A DNA stretch of 64,000 bases from Vulgatibacter incomptus (GCF_001263175.1 NZ_CP012332.1:552001-616000), one strand, 5' to 3'. Positions 45,578 through 57,862 are shown, counted from the first letter of the stretch. The notes: generated from the letters alone by a model not told the origin. Numbers and translations: made by a program.

Positions 45578-48500
45578 ATGGGGTGGCAGAGGTCGAGGCG
45601 CGAGGTCTCTCGCGCCCGCATCGGAGAAGCGGCCCAGGTCGGCGCGGCGGTCGCAGCGCTCCTGGCGCTCGCGGCGCTGGTCTGGTTCTCCGGCTGCTCG
45701 GGGGGAAGGTAAAGCAGAGCCCGAACGATCTCTCGGCGCCAGGCGAGATCCGCTTCGGCGCGGTTGTGGTGGGGAATCGGGTCACCCGCACCATCGAGGT
45801 GTCGAATCGCGGGATCGGGCCCGTCTCCATCCTCTCGATCGATGCGGAGGGCGAGCTCTCGCCGGCATTCGTACTCCCCCAGCCGCCGCCCTCGAAGCTG
45901 CTCTCCGGCGACACGGTGAAGCTCGATTTTTCGTTCGCGCCGACGGAGGCCGGCCGCCTGGCGGGACGGGTGCTGCTGCACACCGACTCGGTGGAGAACG
46001 CGGAGCTCGCGATCGAGGTGAGCGGAGAGGGCGTTTATCCCTCGGTGAGCTGCAGCCAGCGGCTGGACTTCGGCCGGGTGGTGCTGAACCTCGACAAGGT
46101 CCTCCGTATCACCTGCGTCAACAACGGCGCGGTGGCGGCCCAGGTGCAGGTCGCCGGCACGACGGGTCGGGACGCGGATCTCTTCTCGGTGGGCGCGAAC
46201 CTTGTGTCCAACCCCGTGGAGATCGCAGCAGGCAAGAGCCAGCTCGTAGAGGTCCGCTACACCGCGCTGCGGCTGGGGCGCGCGGACGCACAGGCGCTCC
46301 TCCGCGTCACCGGGGCCGTGTCTCCCGACATCGCGGTCCAGCTGACGGGCGAGGGCTTCGCCAGCGATCTCGTCGCCGCGCCGAGCTGCCTGCGGTTCGA
46401 CGGGGTCTCCCCCGGCGGCCACGCCACGCGGCAGGTCATCGTCTACAACGGCGGGTCGCAGACGGTGACGTTCCAGCCGCTGCACCTGGTGGACGCGGCG
46501 GGTGTGTTCCGGATCGTCTCCGTGGAGGTCGAGGCGCAGGAAGTCCCCCTCGAGACCCTCGCGCCGAACGCCAGCGCCACGGTGAACGTGGAGTTCGCTC
46601 CGCGTGCCGTCGGGAGCTTTCGGGGAACCCTCGTCCTCCACAACGACGACCCCGTGAACTCCGGCCTCGAGGTCTGCCTCGAAGGGCAGGGCGGCGGCCC
46701 CAATCTCCTGGTTCGACCGGGTGTGATCGACTTCGGGCGGATCGCCACCGGCATGAGGGTGAGCACCTCGCTCTTCGCGATGAACGTGGGCACGGCGGAC
46801 GGCGGCCCGCTCGTGATCCGCAGGGTCTCGGTAGACGACGCCCACTTCTCGGTGGCGATGCCGCAGGTCACCCAGCTCTTGCCGAACGACGCCCCGGCGG
46901 TGATCGAGGTGGAGTTCCATCCGGACGAAGATGGGGAGTTCGCGGCCACGATCTCCATCGAGTCGAACGACGGCGATCAGCCGGTCTATTCGATCCCGGT
47001 CCGGGGCGACGCGAGGACCCTGCCCCCCTGCGATTACACGGTGGTGCCGGCGACGCTGCGCTTCGGCGCGGTGCAGGTCGGCGCGAGCGCGAAGCTCGTC
47101 GCGTCGGTTCGGAACACGGGGACCGCCGAGTGCATCTTCACCCAGGTCGGCATCGAGCCCGGCAGCGACTCCGCGTACTCGCTTCCCGACGGACGGATCC
47201 TCACGGTCTCGGTGCTCCCGGGCGATCGGATCACGATCCCGGTCCTGTTCGACGCGAGCCAGGCGGGCGATCACCAGGGCGCGGTGCAGTTCCAGGTGTC
47301 CAGGCCCGCGGCGCCGAACGGACGGATCCCCCTGGTCGCCACCGCCTTCAAGGGCTGCCTGATGGCGACGCCGGCGTCGGTCGACTTCGGGGAGAGGAGG
47401 CTCTCCTGCCCCGCGACCACGAAGTCGATCCTGGTCTCGAACAACTGCGAGGTTCCCGCCGTGATCAGCAGCGCCGCCGTCGGCGCGGGCTCCTACACCC
47501 CCGGCGAGTTCACGGTCACGGGGCTCTCCACGCCCTATACGCTCCAGGCCGGCAGGCGGGTCACCCTCACCGCGCGCTACACTCCGGTGGACGCCGGCGC
47601 CGACGGGGCCCCATACGAGATCGCCTCCAACATCCAGGCGCTCACGATCCCGCTCTTCGGAAAGGGGGCCACCGACGATACGCGGACCGACCGCTACACC
47701 CAGGACGCGAAGCCGATGGTCGACGTGCTCGTCGTCATGGACAACTCGGGCTCCATGACGGACAAGCAGGACCACGTACAGGACGAGAGCGCGCATTTCC
47801 TGCGCTACGCGATGGACCAGGGCCTCGACTTCCACGTCGGCGTCACCACCACCGGCATCATCCCGTCGGCGGGCTCGTGGACGAGGTGCCCGGGGGGCGT
47901 GGACGGAGGCGAGGCCGGCCGTCTCTTCCCCGCGAACGGGGAGCGCCCGCGCTGGGTGACACCCACGACCCCCAACGCGGAGTGGGTCTTCAACCAGAAC
48001 CTCGAGGTCGGGCTCTGCCACTGGGACGAGCACGGCCTGGAGGGCGGGTACCTGGCCCTCTCCAGCCCGCTGGTCGACCACGCCAAGGCGCCGAGGACCT
48101 CTTTGCCGAACGACGGGAACCTCGGGTTCTACCGGGACGAGGCGCGCCTGGCCGTGATCATCGTCTCGGACGAGGAGGATTCGTCGCCGAGCGATCCGGC
48201 CTTCTACTCGGCCTTCTTCCGGAACCTGAAGGGGCCTGGGCGCGAGGGCGACACCGCCGTACACGTCGTGGTCGGAGACGGGACCTGCGGCGTCGTCGCG
48301 GAGGACTCGCCGAGGTACATGCAGGTGGCGCGTGAGACGGGCGGCACGGTGACTCCGATCTGCATGAGCGACTGGGGCGCGGGCCTCGCCGCGCTGGCGG
48401 AGAGGAGCTTCGGGCACCGGCTGCGCTACCCGCTCACGGGGACACCGACTTCGGGGGTCACGGTCACGATCGACGGCCGGGTCGTCGCCACCGGCTGGCG

Positions 48501-48600
48501 TTACGACTCGGGCAGCAACTCGGTGATCTTCGACGAGGCAAGCGCTCCGGCTCCTGGTGCCACGATCGAGCTCCGCTACATTCCCGCCTGCGGCACCTGA
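45578..48600 (+). CDS. Giant lipoprotein with ASH-like Ig repeats and a von Willebrand A domain; apparent -1 frame break
   Basis: An ATG at 45578 opens a long N-terminal region ending in a signal peptide with lipobox F-S-G-C (Cys40), then TAA six codons later. The rest of the gene (964 residues from 45706) is in the -1 frame and directly continues the mature lipoprotein. It holds four to five 'choice-of-anchor'/ASH-like Ig repeats (pattern D-F-G-x-V-x-x-G). A VWA domain follows, with the MIDAS motif D-N-S-G-S-M and a late 'DEEDSSPSD' loop. Joined, the product would be 1007 residues. The junction is G_GGG_GGA (45700-45706), in slippery phase. An upstream ATG at 45560 is an alternative start. 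Recoding, slippage or a missing base are all possible. Confidence 0.75.
45700..45706 (+). other. In-phase G_GGG_GGA heptamer at the second frame junction
   Basis: Codons read TCG-GGG-GGA-AGG-TAA. A one-base backward slip on the heptamer gives AAG-GTA-AAG, the start of the 964-residue body. The zero-frame stop lies one codon further, a common arrangement at programmed -1 sites. Confidence 0.55.
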
Positions 48601-48622
48601 CGTTCCGCTACTCTACCGACCG

Positions 48623-49624
48623 GTGATCCCCTCCGAGCCCAGACGCCTCCGCTTCGCCGACCAGGTGCCTTCGCCGCTCTCGCCGGCGGAGGCACGGGCG
48701 CTCCGCGAGCGGGTGATCGCCAACGTCGAACGCGCCCTCTTCGGCAAGCGCGATGCGATCGAGCTCTGCCTGGCGGGCCTCGCCGCCCGCGGCCACCTGC
48801 TCATCGAGGACCTCCCTGGTGTCGGCAAGTCGACGCTCGCGCTCGGCCTCGCCCGCTCCCTGGACCTGCCCTTCGCGCGGATTCAGTTCACGAGCGATCT
48901 GCTCCCCTCCGACATCCTCGGCCTCTCCACCTGGGACGCGAAGAGCGCCTCGTTCACGTTCCGTCCCGGGCCGATCTTCCACTCCGTGATCCTGGCGGAC
49001 GAGCTGAACCGGACCCCGCCTCGAACCCAGTCGGCGCTGCTGGAGGCGATGGCGGAGGGGCAGGTGACGCTGGACGGAAGGACCACGTCGCTCCCCGACT
49101 CCTTCTTCGTTCTCGCCACCGTAAACCCGCGGGAGCAGCACGGCACCTATCCGCTGCCGGAGTCGCAGCTCGATCGCTTCCTGCTTCGTCTCACCCTGGG
49201 TTATCCGGACTCAGACTCGGAGCGAAGGCTCCTGCTGGGCCGGCGCGAGGAGGAGCCGGTGTCCACCCTCGGCCCCGTCGCGTCGGCAGACGACGTCCTG
49301 CGGCTGCAGCTCGCCGCCGCTCGGGTCCGGCTGGATCCGTCGATCGCCGACTACGTGCTGGCGATCGCCGCCGAGTCGCGATCCTCCGAGCGGTTCTCGC
49401 TGGGCCTGTCGACCCGCGGCGCCCTCGCCCTGGCCTCCGCCTCCCGCGGCCTGGCGATCCTCTCCGGCCGCGACTACGTGGTCCCGGCGGACGTGAAGCG
49501 GGTGGCGCCCTCGGTCCTCTCGCACCGGCTGGTCGCGGCGGGAGCGGACGCCTTCGACTCGGATCGCGGCGAGGCGGCTCGGCTGGTGGAGGAGCTCCTC
49601 GCGCGGATCCCCGTGCCGGAGTAG
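48623..49624 (+). CDS. MoxR-family AAA ATPase
   Basis: The 333-residue MoxR-type ATPase has Walker A 'GVGKST', Walker B 'ILADEL' followed by 'NRTPP', the 'EAMAEGQVTLDG' segment and the sensor 'ATVNPREQHGTYPLPE'. MoxR proteins act as chaperones with VWA-domain partners, and here a VWA lipoprotein and a DUF58-transglutaminase follow the classic order. The GTG at 48623 is a guess. A GTG at 48557 would overlap the lipoprotein gene, and neither has a clear ribosome site. Confidence 0.9.
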   Translation: MIPSEPRRLRFADQVPSPLSPAEARALRERVIANVERALFGKRDAIELCLAGLAARGHLLIEDLPGVGKSTLALGLARSLDLPFARIQFTSDLLPSDILGLSTWDAKSASFTFRPGPIFHSVILADELNRTPPRTQSALLEAMAEGQVTLDGRTTSLPDSFFVLATVNPREQHGTYPLPESQLDRFLLRLTLGYPDSDSERRLLLGRREEEPVSTLGPVASADDVLRLQLAAARVRLDPSIADYVLAIAAESRSSERFSLGLSTRGALALASASRGLAILSGRDYVVPADVKRVAPSVLSHRLVAAGADAFDSDRGEAARLVEELLARIPVPE

Positions 49625-49627
49625 GCC

Positions 49628-52600
49628 GTGCTCTCCTGGGCCCGCCTGCGCGCCACCGCGAGGCTCTGGTGGCACCTGATGCGCATGCAGCGCGTCACGC
49701 GTGACGGCTGGTTCTACGTGGGTTTCACGGTCGTCGTCGGGGCCGCGGCGATCAACACGGGCAACAACCTCCTGCACCTGGTGCTCGGTCTCCAGCTCTC
49801 GCTGATCGTCCTCTCGGCGCTGCTCTCCGAGTCGGCGCTGCGCGGCGTGGCGGTGGAGAGGAGCCTGCCGCGAAACGGGGTCGCCGGGGAGCCCTTCGAG
49901 GTCCGGCTCGCGGTCACCAATCGCAAGCGCCGCCTGGCGTCCCACGCGCTGGTGATCTCCGAGGTCGAGGGCCCGGCCGCCGGGATGCGCCGCTTCGTCT
50001 CGCGGATCGCGCCGGGAGGCGAGGCGCGGCTCTCGTATCGGCTGATGATTCCGCGCCGGGGCGACGCCGAGCTCGGCGCGATCCGGATCACGACGCGCTT
50101 TCCCTTCGGACTCTTCGAGAAGAGCCGGGAGCTGCGGCTGCCGCAGGCGCTGCCGATCCACCCGCCTGGCCTGCGGGCGCCTCGCGCTTCGGCCCGGACG
50201 TCGTCTGGCGCCGGCGAGCTCCCAGAGCCTCGGCCGGGGCAGGGCGCCGAGTTCCACGCCCTCCGCGAGCTCCGGCCCGGGGACGATCCCCGCCAGGTCC
50301 ACTGGCGCTCCACGGCGAGGACCGGGAGCCCGCGGGTGATCGAGCGCGAGCGCGAGCGACGACGGCGCGTGACCCTCCTCGTGGACACCCGCGGCGCCAC
50401 CCGGCACGAGGAGCTCGACGAGGCCGCGGAGTCCTCCCTCGCCCTCGCCCGCCGCCACCTGCGCGCTGGCTGCGAGGTCGGGATCGCCTGGCCGGGCGGC
50501 TCGGTGGAGCCCGGCCTCGGGGCTGCACACCTCCAGCGGCTGGGCGACGCCGCGGCGCGGCTGGGGCCCGGATCGGCCAACGCGCCGGCGCCCAGGGCGC
50601 ATCGGGGCGCCCAGGCCGTAGAGGTGCCAATCGTTCTCACTCGGGGTGTCGGGCGGGAAGGGCCGCGGATCGAGGACGAGCCCGGGCGCCTCGCCCAGGC
50701 ACACAAGGGGCCTAGCCTCCACGTCTTCCAGCGGGCGAGCCTCCTGGCCGCCTCCCTCGCGGCCTTCGGCTCCCTGGCCGTCTCGGGAGAGCTCGCCGGC
50801 TGGGCCGCCGCCATCTTCGCCGGGGCCGCGGCGCTCGGGCTCGTCGTCCGCGAGGGCGGCGCCGAACGCTTCCGGCTGGGAGCCAACGTGCTGGCCCTGG
50901 GGACCCTCGGGGTCCTGGCGCTCCAGGTGTTCACCGGAGCCACGAGCATCATCGTGGCAGCGCCCACCTTCGCCGTGGTGCTCGCGGCCTCCCGGCTCCT
51001 GGGGCGAAAGGGCCCCACCGACGACGCGCTCCTCCTCCTCGCCGCGCTGCTCATGCTGGCGGGCGGCGCCGCGCTGACCGGCGAGCTCTCCTACGGCCTC
51101 TTCTTCGCGGCGTTCTCGATCGCCGGCACCGTCGCGCTCTGCCTCACTCTCCTGCGGCGCGAGGTCGAGGCGGTGGACGGCGCGGGCGCGTCCCGCCGGA
51201 GAGGCACCGTCAGCGGCGCGCTGATCGGCGCCCTCGGCGCCCTCTCGCTCGCCGTGCTCGGAGGATCGGCGCTCGTCTTCGTGCTCTTCCCGCGGGTCTC
51301 GGCGGGTCTCGTCCGGCACGGCGCCGGGCACGCGAGGGTGGGGGGCGGCGCAGACCGAATCGAGCTCGGCGGCGTGGGCGTGCTCAAGGACGATCCCACG
51401 CCGGCCATGCGCGTCCGCTTCCCGGAAGGCGCGCCGGCGGGCGAGGTCTACTGGCGCACCACCACCTTCCAGCGCTGGGACGGCAGGGGATGGAGCCGCG
51501 GCGGGAGCAGTCGGCAGCCCGTGGCGGGCGGCGGCGGGCTCTACCTCCTGGGGCAGGCGCGGCGGGCCTCGGTCCAGGCGGAGGTCGAGCTCCTGGCCAG
51601 CGAGCCCGGCCTGCCGACGCCGGGGGAGCCCCTCGAGGTTCGCTTTCCCACGGATCCGCGCAGGCCGGCACCGCTCCTCCTCGAGGGCGTGGACGGGACC
51701 CTGGAGGTCGCCGGTGGCATGGAGTCCCGCTATACGATTCGCGCTGCGCTCCCAGGCGGACGTGCCGCCGGCCGAAGTCGTGCGATCGGTGCGCGGGACG
51801 AGCGCGAGCTGGCCGCCTACCTCGAGGTGCCGAGCGCCCTCGATCCCCGGATCGTCGCCCTAGCAGGGAGCTTCGACGAGGGCGATCCACGGGAGCTGGC
51901 CGACTCGATCGTGAGTCGCCTCGGGGAGGAGCTCCGCTACACGCGGGAGCTGCCGGGGGAGACGAGGGATCCGCTCGCGAACTTCCTCTTCGAGCGGAAG
52001 CAGGGACACTGTGAGTACTTCGCGAGCGCACTCGCGATCCTTTTGCGCCTGAAGGGCGTTCCGGCCCGGGTGGCCACCGGCTACTACGGCGCGAGCCGGG
52101 TCGATGGGAGCGACTACTGGATCGTCCGCCAGGGCGACGCCCACGCCTGGACCGAGGCGTGGATCGCGGACGCCGGCTGGGTGCGCTTCGACGCGACGCC
52201 GGCCACCGACCGCTCGGGCACCGCCGACGGCGTGGTGGCGCGGCTGTGGGAGCTCGTCGATCGGCTGCGCTACCGCTGGGGGAGCTGGGTGCTCGACTTC
52301 GATCGGGGCAGCCAGCGGGAGCTCGCCGAGAGCGTCGCCGAGGCCCTCGCGGCTAGGCAGGGCGCGGGCCGATCCCTGACGCCCGCGGCGCGCTTCGGCG
52401 TGGTCGCGCTCTGCCTCGGATTGGCGGCGTGGCTGCTCTTCCGCTTCAGGCAGCGGATGCGCGAGCCCGGAGTCGAGATCCCGTCGGCGCACCACCGCGA
52501 GGCCCTGCGCCTCGTCCGCGCCGTGAAGCGCGAGCTCGGCAGGCACGGCGTCCGGCTCCATCCGAGCGCGAGCGGCGCCGAGTGGGTCGATGCCGCCGCC

Positions 52601-52729
52601 CGGGATTTCCCCGAGAAACACGGCGCCGTCGAGGCGGCCGTCGCGGCCTACGAGGCCGCCCGCTTCGGCAACCGCGCGCTCACGCGTGCCGATGCCACAC
52701 GATTGCGCCGCGCGCTCCGGGGCAGGTGA
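49628..52729 (+). CDS. DUF58 domain fused to a TgpA-type transglutaminase
   Basis: The 1033-residue protein joins two proteins usually encoded by adjacent genes. Residues of about 1-340 carry two membrane helices and a DUF58 domain ('FHALRELRPGDDPRQVHW'). Residues of about 365-560 are a multi-helix DUF3488 membrane part. A transglutaminase-like domain (about 570-880) has the triad Cys795 (G-H-C-E-Y), His839 (H-A-W-T-E) and Asp855 (F-D-A-T-P). A final helix and a DUF4129-like tail end the protein. Transglutaminase folds in this family act in the periplasm. The start is GTG at 49628, four bases after the MoxR stop. A genuine fusion is likely, but a base error deleting a stop cannot be excluded. 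Confidence 0.87.
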   Translation: MLSWARLRATARLWWHLMRMQRVTRDGWFYVGFTVVVGAAAINTGNNLLHLVLGLQLSLIVLSALLSESALRGVAVERSLPRNGVAGEPFEVRLAVTNRKRRLASHALVISEVEGPAAGMRRFVSRIAPGGEARLSYRLMIPRRGDAELGAIRITTRFPFGLFEKSRELRLPQALPIHPPGLRAPRASARTSSGAGELPEPRPGQGAEFHALRELRPGDDPRQVHWRSTARTGSPRVIERERERRRRVTLLVDTRGATRHEELDEAAESSLALARRHLRAGCEVGIAWPGGSVEPGLGAAHLQRLGDAAARLGPGSANAPAPRAHRGAQAVEVPIVLTRGVGREGPRIEDEPGRLAQAHKGPSLHVFQRASLLAASLAAFGSLAVSGELAGWAAAIFAGAAALGLVVREGGAERFRLGANVLALGTLGVLALQVFTGATSIIVAAPTFAVVLAASRLLGRKGPTDDALLLLAALLMLAGGAALTGELSYGLFFAAFSIAGTVALCLTLLRREVEAVDGAGASRRRGTVSGALIGALGALSLAVLGGSALVFVLFPRVSAGLVRHGAGHARVGGGADRIELGGVGVLKDDPTPAMRVRFPEGAPAGEVYWRTTTFQRWDGRGWSRGGSSRQPVAGGGGLYLLGQARRASVQAEVELLASEPGLPTPGEPLEVRFPTDPRRPAPLLLEGVDGTLEVAGGMESRYTIRAALPGGRAAGRSRAIGARDERELAAYLEVPSALDPRIVALAGSFDEGDPRELADSIVSRLGEELRYTRELPGETRDPLANFLFERKQGHCEYFASALAILLRLKGVPARVATGYYGASRVDGSDYWIVRQGDAHAWTEAWIADAGWVRFDATPATDRSGTADGVVARLWELVDRLRYRWGSWVLDFDRGSQRELAESVAEALAARQGAGRSLTPAARFGVVALCLGLAAWLLFRFRQRMREPGVEIPSAHHREALRLVRAVKRELGRHGVRLHPSASGAEWVDAAARDFPEKHGAVEAAVAAYEAARFGNRALTRADATRLRRALRGR

Positions 52730-52808
52730 GGTCGCCACCGCCTACGTAGCGTTGGCAACCAGGAGCCGGGCTCGCGCTTCCGCGACGCCCGCATCGGAGC
52801 GACCTCGC

Positions 52809-54725
<1,917 letters not shown>

Positions 54726-54834
54726 CTGCCGATCCCAACATCGTGGAAGCGGCGCACCATACCCCGCGAACGCGGCATCGGCACGGACAAGCCGGCGCCA
54801 GGCGCCGGAATCCGTCACGGGTGCCTAGCCGGGG

Positions 54835-55551
54835 CTAATAGTCGAAGGGCACGTAGCTGGCGTCGGAGTAGCCCCAGCGGATGCATTGGATCAGATCGTC
54901 TGCGGCCCAGCGCAGGCCTTCATCCCAGCCGACCGGGCGGATCGGATCGACGCCCACCGCGCTCACGAGGGGCCCGCCGGTCGCGAGGCCGAAGAGGTTG
55001 AAGCGGATCCACGGCGAGAGCGCGAGGCCGGGCGTCTCCTCGACGCCCTGGATCAGCTCCAGCGGGCGCTCGTAGTACCAGATGCCCGCGATGCGGAAGA
55101 GCTCCCGGGCGTAGGCCTCCTTCTCCATCCAGCAGCGCTGCTCCTCGAGCGCCGGCGGATAGGCGGACGCCGGCGGGTACGCCTCGGCGTAGGGCTGGGA
55201 GTAGGGGTAGGCCTCCGAAGGCGCGGCAGGCTGCGCCGGCGCGGGTGGGGCCGCCGGGGCCCGGGCCGGAGCGGCGGGCGCCACGGGCTTGGGAAACGGG
55301 ACCTTCATCACGGTGAGGGAGCCGGTGGCGCCGGGCTCTTCAGGCCCCGATTCGATCCGGTACCAGCCGCCCGGGATCTGGATCGTCTCGCCGACGGGCG
55401 GCGGGGCAGGGAGGATCTCGGTCGTCGCCTCGCGGCTCGAGATCGTGCCGGAGACGTCCTGGCCCTGATCCTCCCCCGGAGGAGCGGCCAGGGCGTCCCC
55501 GCAGATCAGCAGGCCCGCCGCGAGGACCCCGAACGAGGAAGTGGCACGCAT
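54835..55551 (-). CDS. Exported Pro-rich hypothetical protein
   Basis: The 238-residue product has a signal peptide cut after A-L-A near residue 22. A Pro/Ala-rich linker with repeated 'PAxP' and Tyr/Pro pairs (residues about 85-140) follows. The C-terminal 100 residues look folded, with two Cys and several Trp/Tyr ('AGIWYYERPLELIQG'). I do not recognise the family. It is transcribed downstream of the HAD-like gene, 65 bases apart, and ends next to the ABC-F gene. Confidence 0.75.
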   Translation of the reverse strand: MRATSSFGVLAAGLLICGDALAAPPGEDQGQDVSGTISSREATTEILPAPPPVGETIQIPGGWYRIESGPEEPGATGSLTVMKVPFPKPVAPAAPARAPAAPPAPAQPAAPSEAYPYSQPYAEAYPPASAYPPALEEQRCWMEKEAYARELFRIAGIWYYERPLELIQGVEETPGLALSPWIRFNLFGLATGGPLVSAVGVDPIRPVGWDEGLRWAADDLIQCIRWGYSDASYVPFDY

Positions 55552-55616
55552 GCGAGCCTCCTTCCTCGAAAGCTAGGCGTGGAGTCAGGTCCGGACACGC
55601 CCCGAACCCTCCCGGG

Positions 55617-56672
55617 TCAGAACGGATCGCCCTCCGACTTCCGCTTCTTGGGTGCCTTCCGAGCGCTCCTCCACTTTCGGGGCGGCCCCTCCGCCCGGAG
55701 GATCGCGAGGTAGTCGGTGCTCGTGTTGCCGATTCGCGCCGGGCGGACGCCTGCCAGCATCCCGAGCCGCTGGAGGAAAGCCTCGATCGACGCGCCCGCC
55801 GGCCGGAGGGCCTCGAGCACCGCGTCCTGCGCCTCGAATGCCAGCCGGAGCGCCGAGACGTCGTGGGCGCTCGCGAGACCGCGGCGGACGAGATCCTGGA
55901 AGGAGTTGGCCAGGGAGACGAGCGAGTAGCCGTACCCCTGGGTGAGCTCGGCCGCGATGCGGGCCACCGCCACTGGACCGATCCGTCCATCGATCATCAG
56001 GAGGATGGCGGCCTGGAAGTAGTTGTAGATCGGCACGACCCTGCCGTCGTAGGCGTCGAAGCGGGCGGGGGGCGTGAACGAATCCAGGTGGATGAAGATC
56101 CGGTCCACCGCGGGAGGCCCCTTGGGGATCCTCACCGCGAGATCCAGGGTGCGGGCCGTGTCGTCGTCGTAGAGGCCGCAGTGGTCCAGGATCTGCGCGA
56201 GCTCGCTCACCGGGATCCTGCCCGCGATCAGATCCGCATAGAGCGAGTAGACGAAGGCGTCGGCCTCGGCGTCGTCGCCGAAGAGCGTCTCTCTCGAGGT
56301 CGGGCTCACCCGCGTCCGCCCGTCGAGGAGCGCCGGGAGCTTGTAGCCGACCTGATCGCGGATGGCCCGGAAGCGCCCGCGGAAGAGGTTCTCCATGTTG
56401 GGCTTCAGCACGAGCTCGTCGAGCTCCACGCCGTCGAGGCGCATCTTCTCCTCGAGGGTGCGCCGCATCTGCCTGGGCGAGCCGCTGATGATGCAGACCC
56501 GCGTCTCGCCCGCCGACTGGAGCTCACGCAGGAGAGCGGCGCTCCCTGCGACGTTGACCTTGGCGTTCGCCTTCTCGAGCGCCGTGCGGATGAGGCCGCG
56601 CAGGCTGTCGAAGTCGGTCCGAAGGTAGGTCTTGTCGAGATCCCAGCGGTAGACGTGCCGAACTTCCCCCAC
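55617..56672 (-). CDS. HAD-like phosphatase-fold protein (DUF2183/App1-like)
   Basis: The 351-residue protein has HAD motifs in order: W-D-L-D-K-T (motif I), I-I-S-G-S-P (motif II), a Lys around 'GYK', and G-D-D-A-E-A-D (motif IV). This fits the DUF2183/App1 phosphatidate-phosphatase-like branch, and the catalytic Asp pair is present. The C-terminal 80 residues are basic, with a poly-Lys end. The gene starts with GTG three bases after the plsX stop, and its GGAGG site overlaps the last plsX codons. A role in phospholipid metabolism next to plsX is attractive but unproven. Confidence 0.82.
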   Translation of the reverse strand: MGEVRHVYRWDLDKTYLRTDFDSLRGLIRTALEKANAKVNVAGSAALLRELQSAGETRVCIISGSPRQMRRTLEEKMRLDGVELDELVLKPNMENLFRGRFRAIRDQVGYKLPALLDGRTRVSPTSRETLFGDDAEADAFVYSLYADLIAGRIPVSELAQILDHCGLYDDDTARTLDLAVRIPKGPPAVDRIFIHLDSFTPPARFDAYDGRVVPIYNYFQAAILLMIDGRIGPVAVARIAAELTQGYGYSLVSLANSFQDLVRRGLASAHDVSALRLAFEAQDAVLEALRPAGASIEAFLQRLGMLAGVRPARIGNTSTDYLAILRAEGPPRKWRSARKAPKKRKSEGDPF

Positions 56673-56675
56673 TTC

Positions 56676-57728
56676 CTACCCCTCCGCCGCCATTCGAACG
56701 TCGTCCTCGGGCCAGGCGGCTTGGCCGCCCATCGCTCCGGTCAGATTCGCAACCACCGCCTTGGCCGCGACCTTTCCCGCGTTCACGAGGGCCTGCTCCC
56801 TCGAGCGGCCGTGGGCCTTGATCACCACGCGATCGAAGCCGAGGATCGGCGCGCCGCCGTATTGCTGCCAGTCGGTGACGCGCTTGAGCTGCCGGATCCC
56901 GCCGGAGAGCATGGTGATCCCCATCCTCCAGAGGAGCCGCTCCTTGTACGCGTAGCGCGCGAGCTCGAGGACCGTCTCCGAGACGCCCTCGAGCATCTTG
57001 ATCACGACGTTCCCCACGAAGCCGTTGGTCACCACCACGTCGGCGACGCCCCTGGGGATGTCCAGGCCCTCGATGTTCCCCACGAAGTCGATTCCGGGGA
57101 GGGTCCGCAGGAGTCGATGCGCCTCTACGACCTCGTCGGGCCCCTTCTCCTCCTCGGTGCCGGTGGAGAGGAGCGCGACACGAGGCATGGGGTTTCGGGA
57201 GATCACCCGGGCGTACGCCGATCCCAGCTCCGCGAAGGTGACCAGATCCTCCGCGGTGGCCTCGAGGCCGGCGCCCACGTCGAGGATCAGCGAGAAGGGA
57301 TCCGACTTGCCGCCCCGCCGCCGCTCGGTGGGGAAGACCGAGGCGAGCGCCGCCCGCTTCACCCCGGGGAGGAGGCGCATGGACTGTCGGCAGGCGAGGA
57401 CCGCGGCGCCCGTGTTCCCCGCCGTGACGAGCGCGTCGGCGACACCGTCCGCGACCAGCTTCGCCGCCACCGCGATCGACGCGTCGGACTTTCGCTCGAG
57501 GGCGATGGCAGGGATCTCTCCCATGCCGATCGCCTGAGACGCGTGGTGGACCGCGATGCGTTCCGGGTTGTGCCGGGATTGGGCGAGCAGCCCGGAGAGG
57601 ATCGGCTCGTCACCCACCAGGACGACCTGGAGCGTGGATTCCAGGGAGAGGCGGGCGGCGGCGCGCACGACTTCGGTCGGCGCGAAGTCTCCGCCCATGG
57701 CGTCGAACGCGATGGTGGGGCCAAGCAT
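56676..57728 (-). CDS. plsX: Phosphate acyltransferase
   Basis: PlsX makes acyl-phosphate from acyl-ACP at the membrane, the first step of glycerophospholipid synthesis. The 350-residue length is typical, and the start 'IAFDAMGGDFAP' is the signature of the family, with V-T-A-G-N-T-G-A and 'IEGLDIPRG' following. It is upstream of the HAD-like gene. No fabH or acpP follows, unlike the common plsX-fabH cluster, so the genomic arrangement is unusual. Confidence 0.96.
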   Translation of the reverse strand: MLGPTIAFDAMGGDFAPTEVVRAAARLSLESTLQVVLVGDEPILSGLLAQSRHNPERIAVHHASQAIGMGEIPAIALERKSDASIAVAAKLVADGVADALVTAGNTGAAVLACRQSMRLLPGVKRAALASVFPTERRRGGKSDPFSLILDVGAGLEATAEDLVTFAELGSAYARVISRNPMPRVALLSTGTEEEKGPDEVVEAHRLLRTLPGIDFVGNIEGLDIPRGVADVVVTNGFVGNVVIKMLEGVSETVLELARYAYKERLLWRMGITMLSGGIRQLKRVTDWQQYGGAPILGFDRVVIKAHGRSREQALVNAGKVAAKAVVANLTGAMGGQAAWPEDDVRMAAEG

Positions 57729-57862
57729 GGACCCATCGTAGCGGCGTGCTCTTCGCCGGACCACATTGGAGCTGCGAGGGGATGTCAGCCGTTGGATTCC
57801 CGCTGCGGGGCTGTCTTCTTTATGTGACGACGATCGGCACCCGTGGTCTTGGATGCCGTTCG

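Noticed and set aside
45382-48417. A 1011-residue open frame on the minus strand and a 979-residue plus-strand frame over the VWA lipoprotein
   Set aside because: Both are shadows with His/Arg/Gly-rich composition. The VWA/Ig motifs occur only in the frame from 45706.
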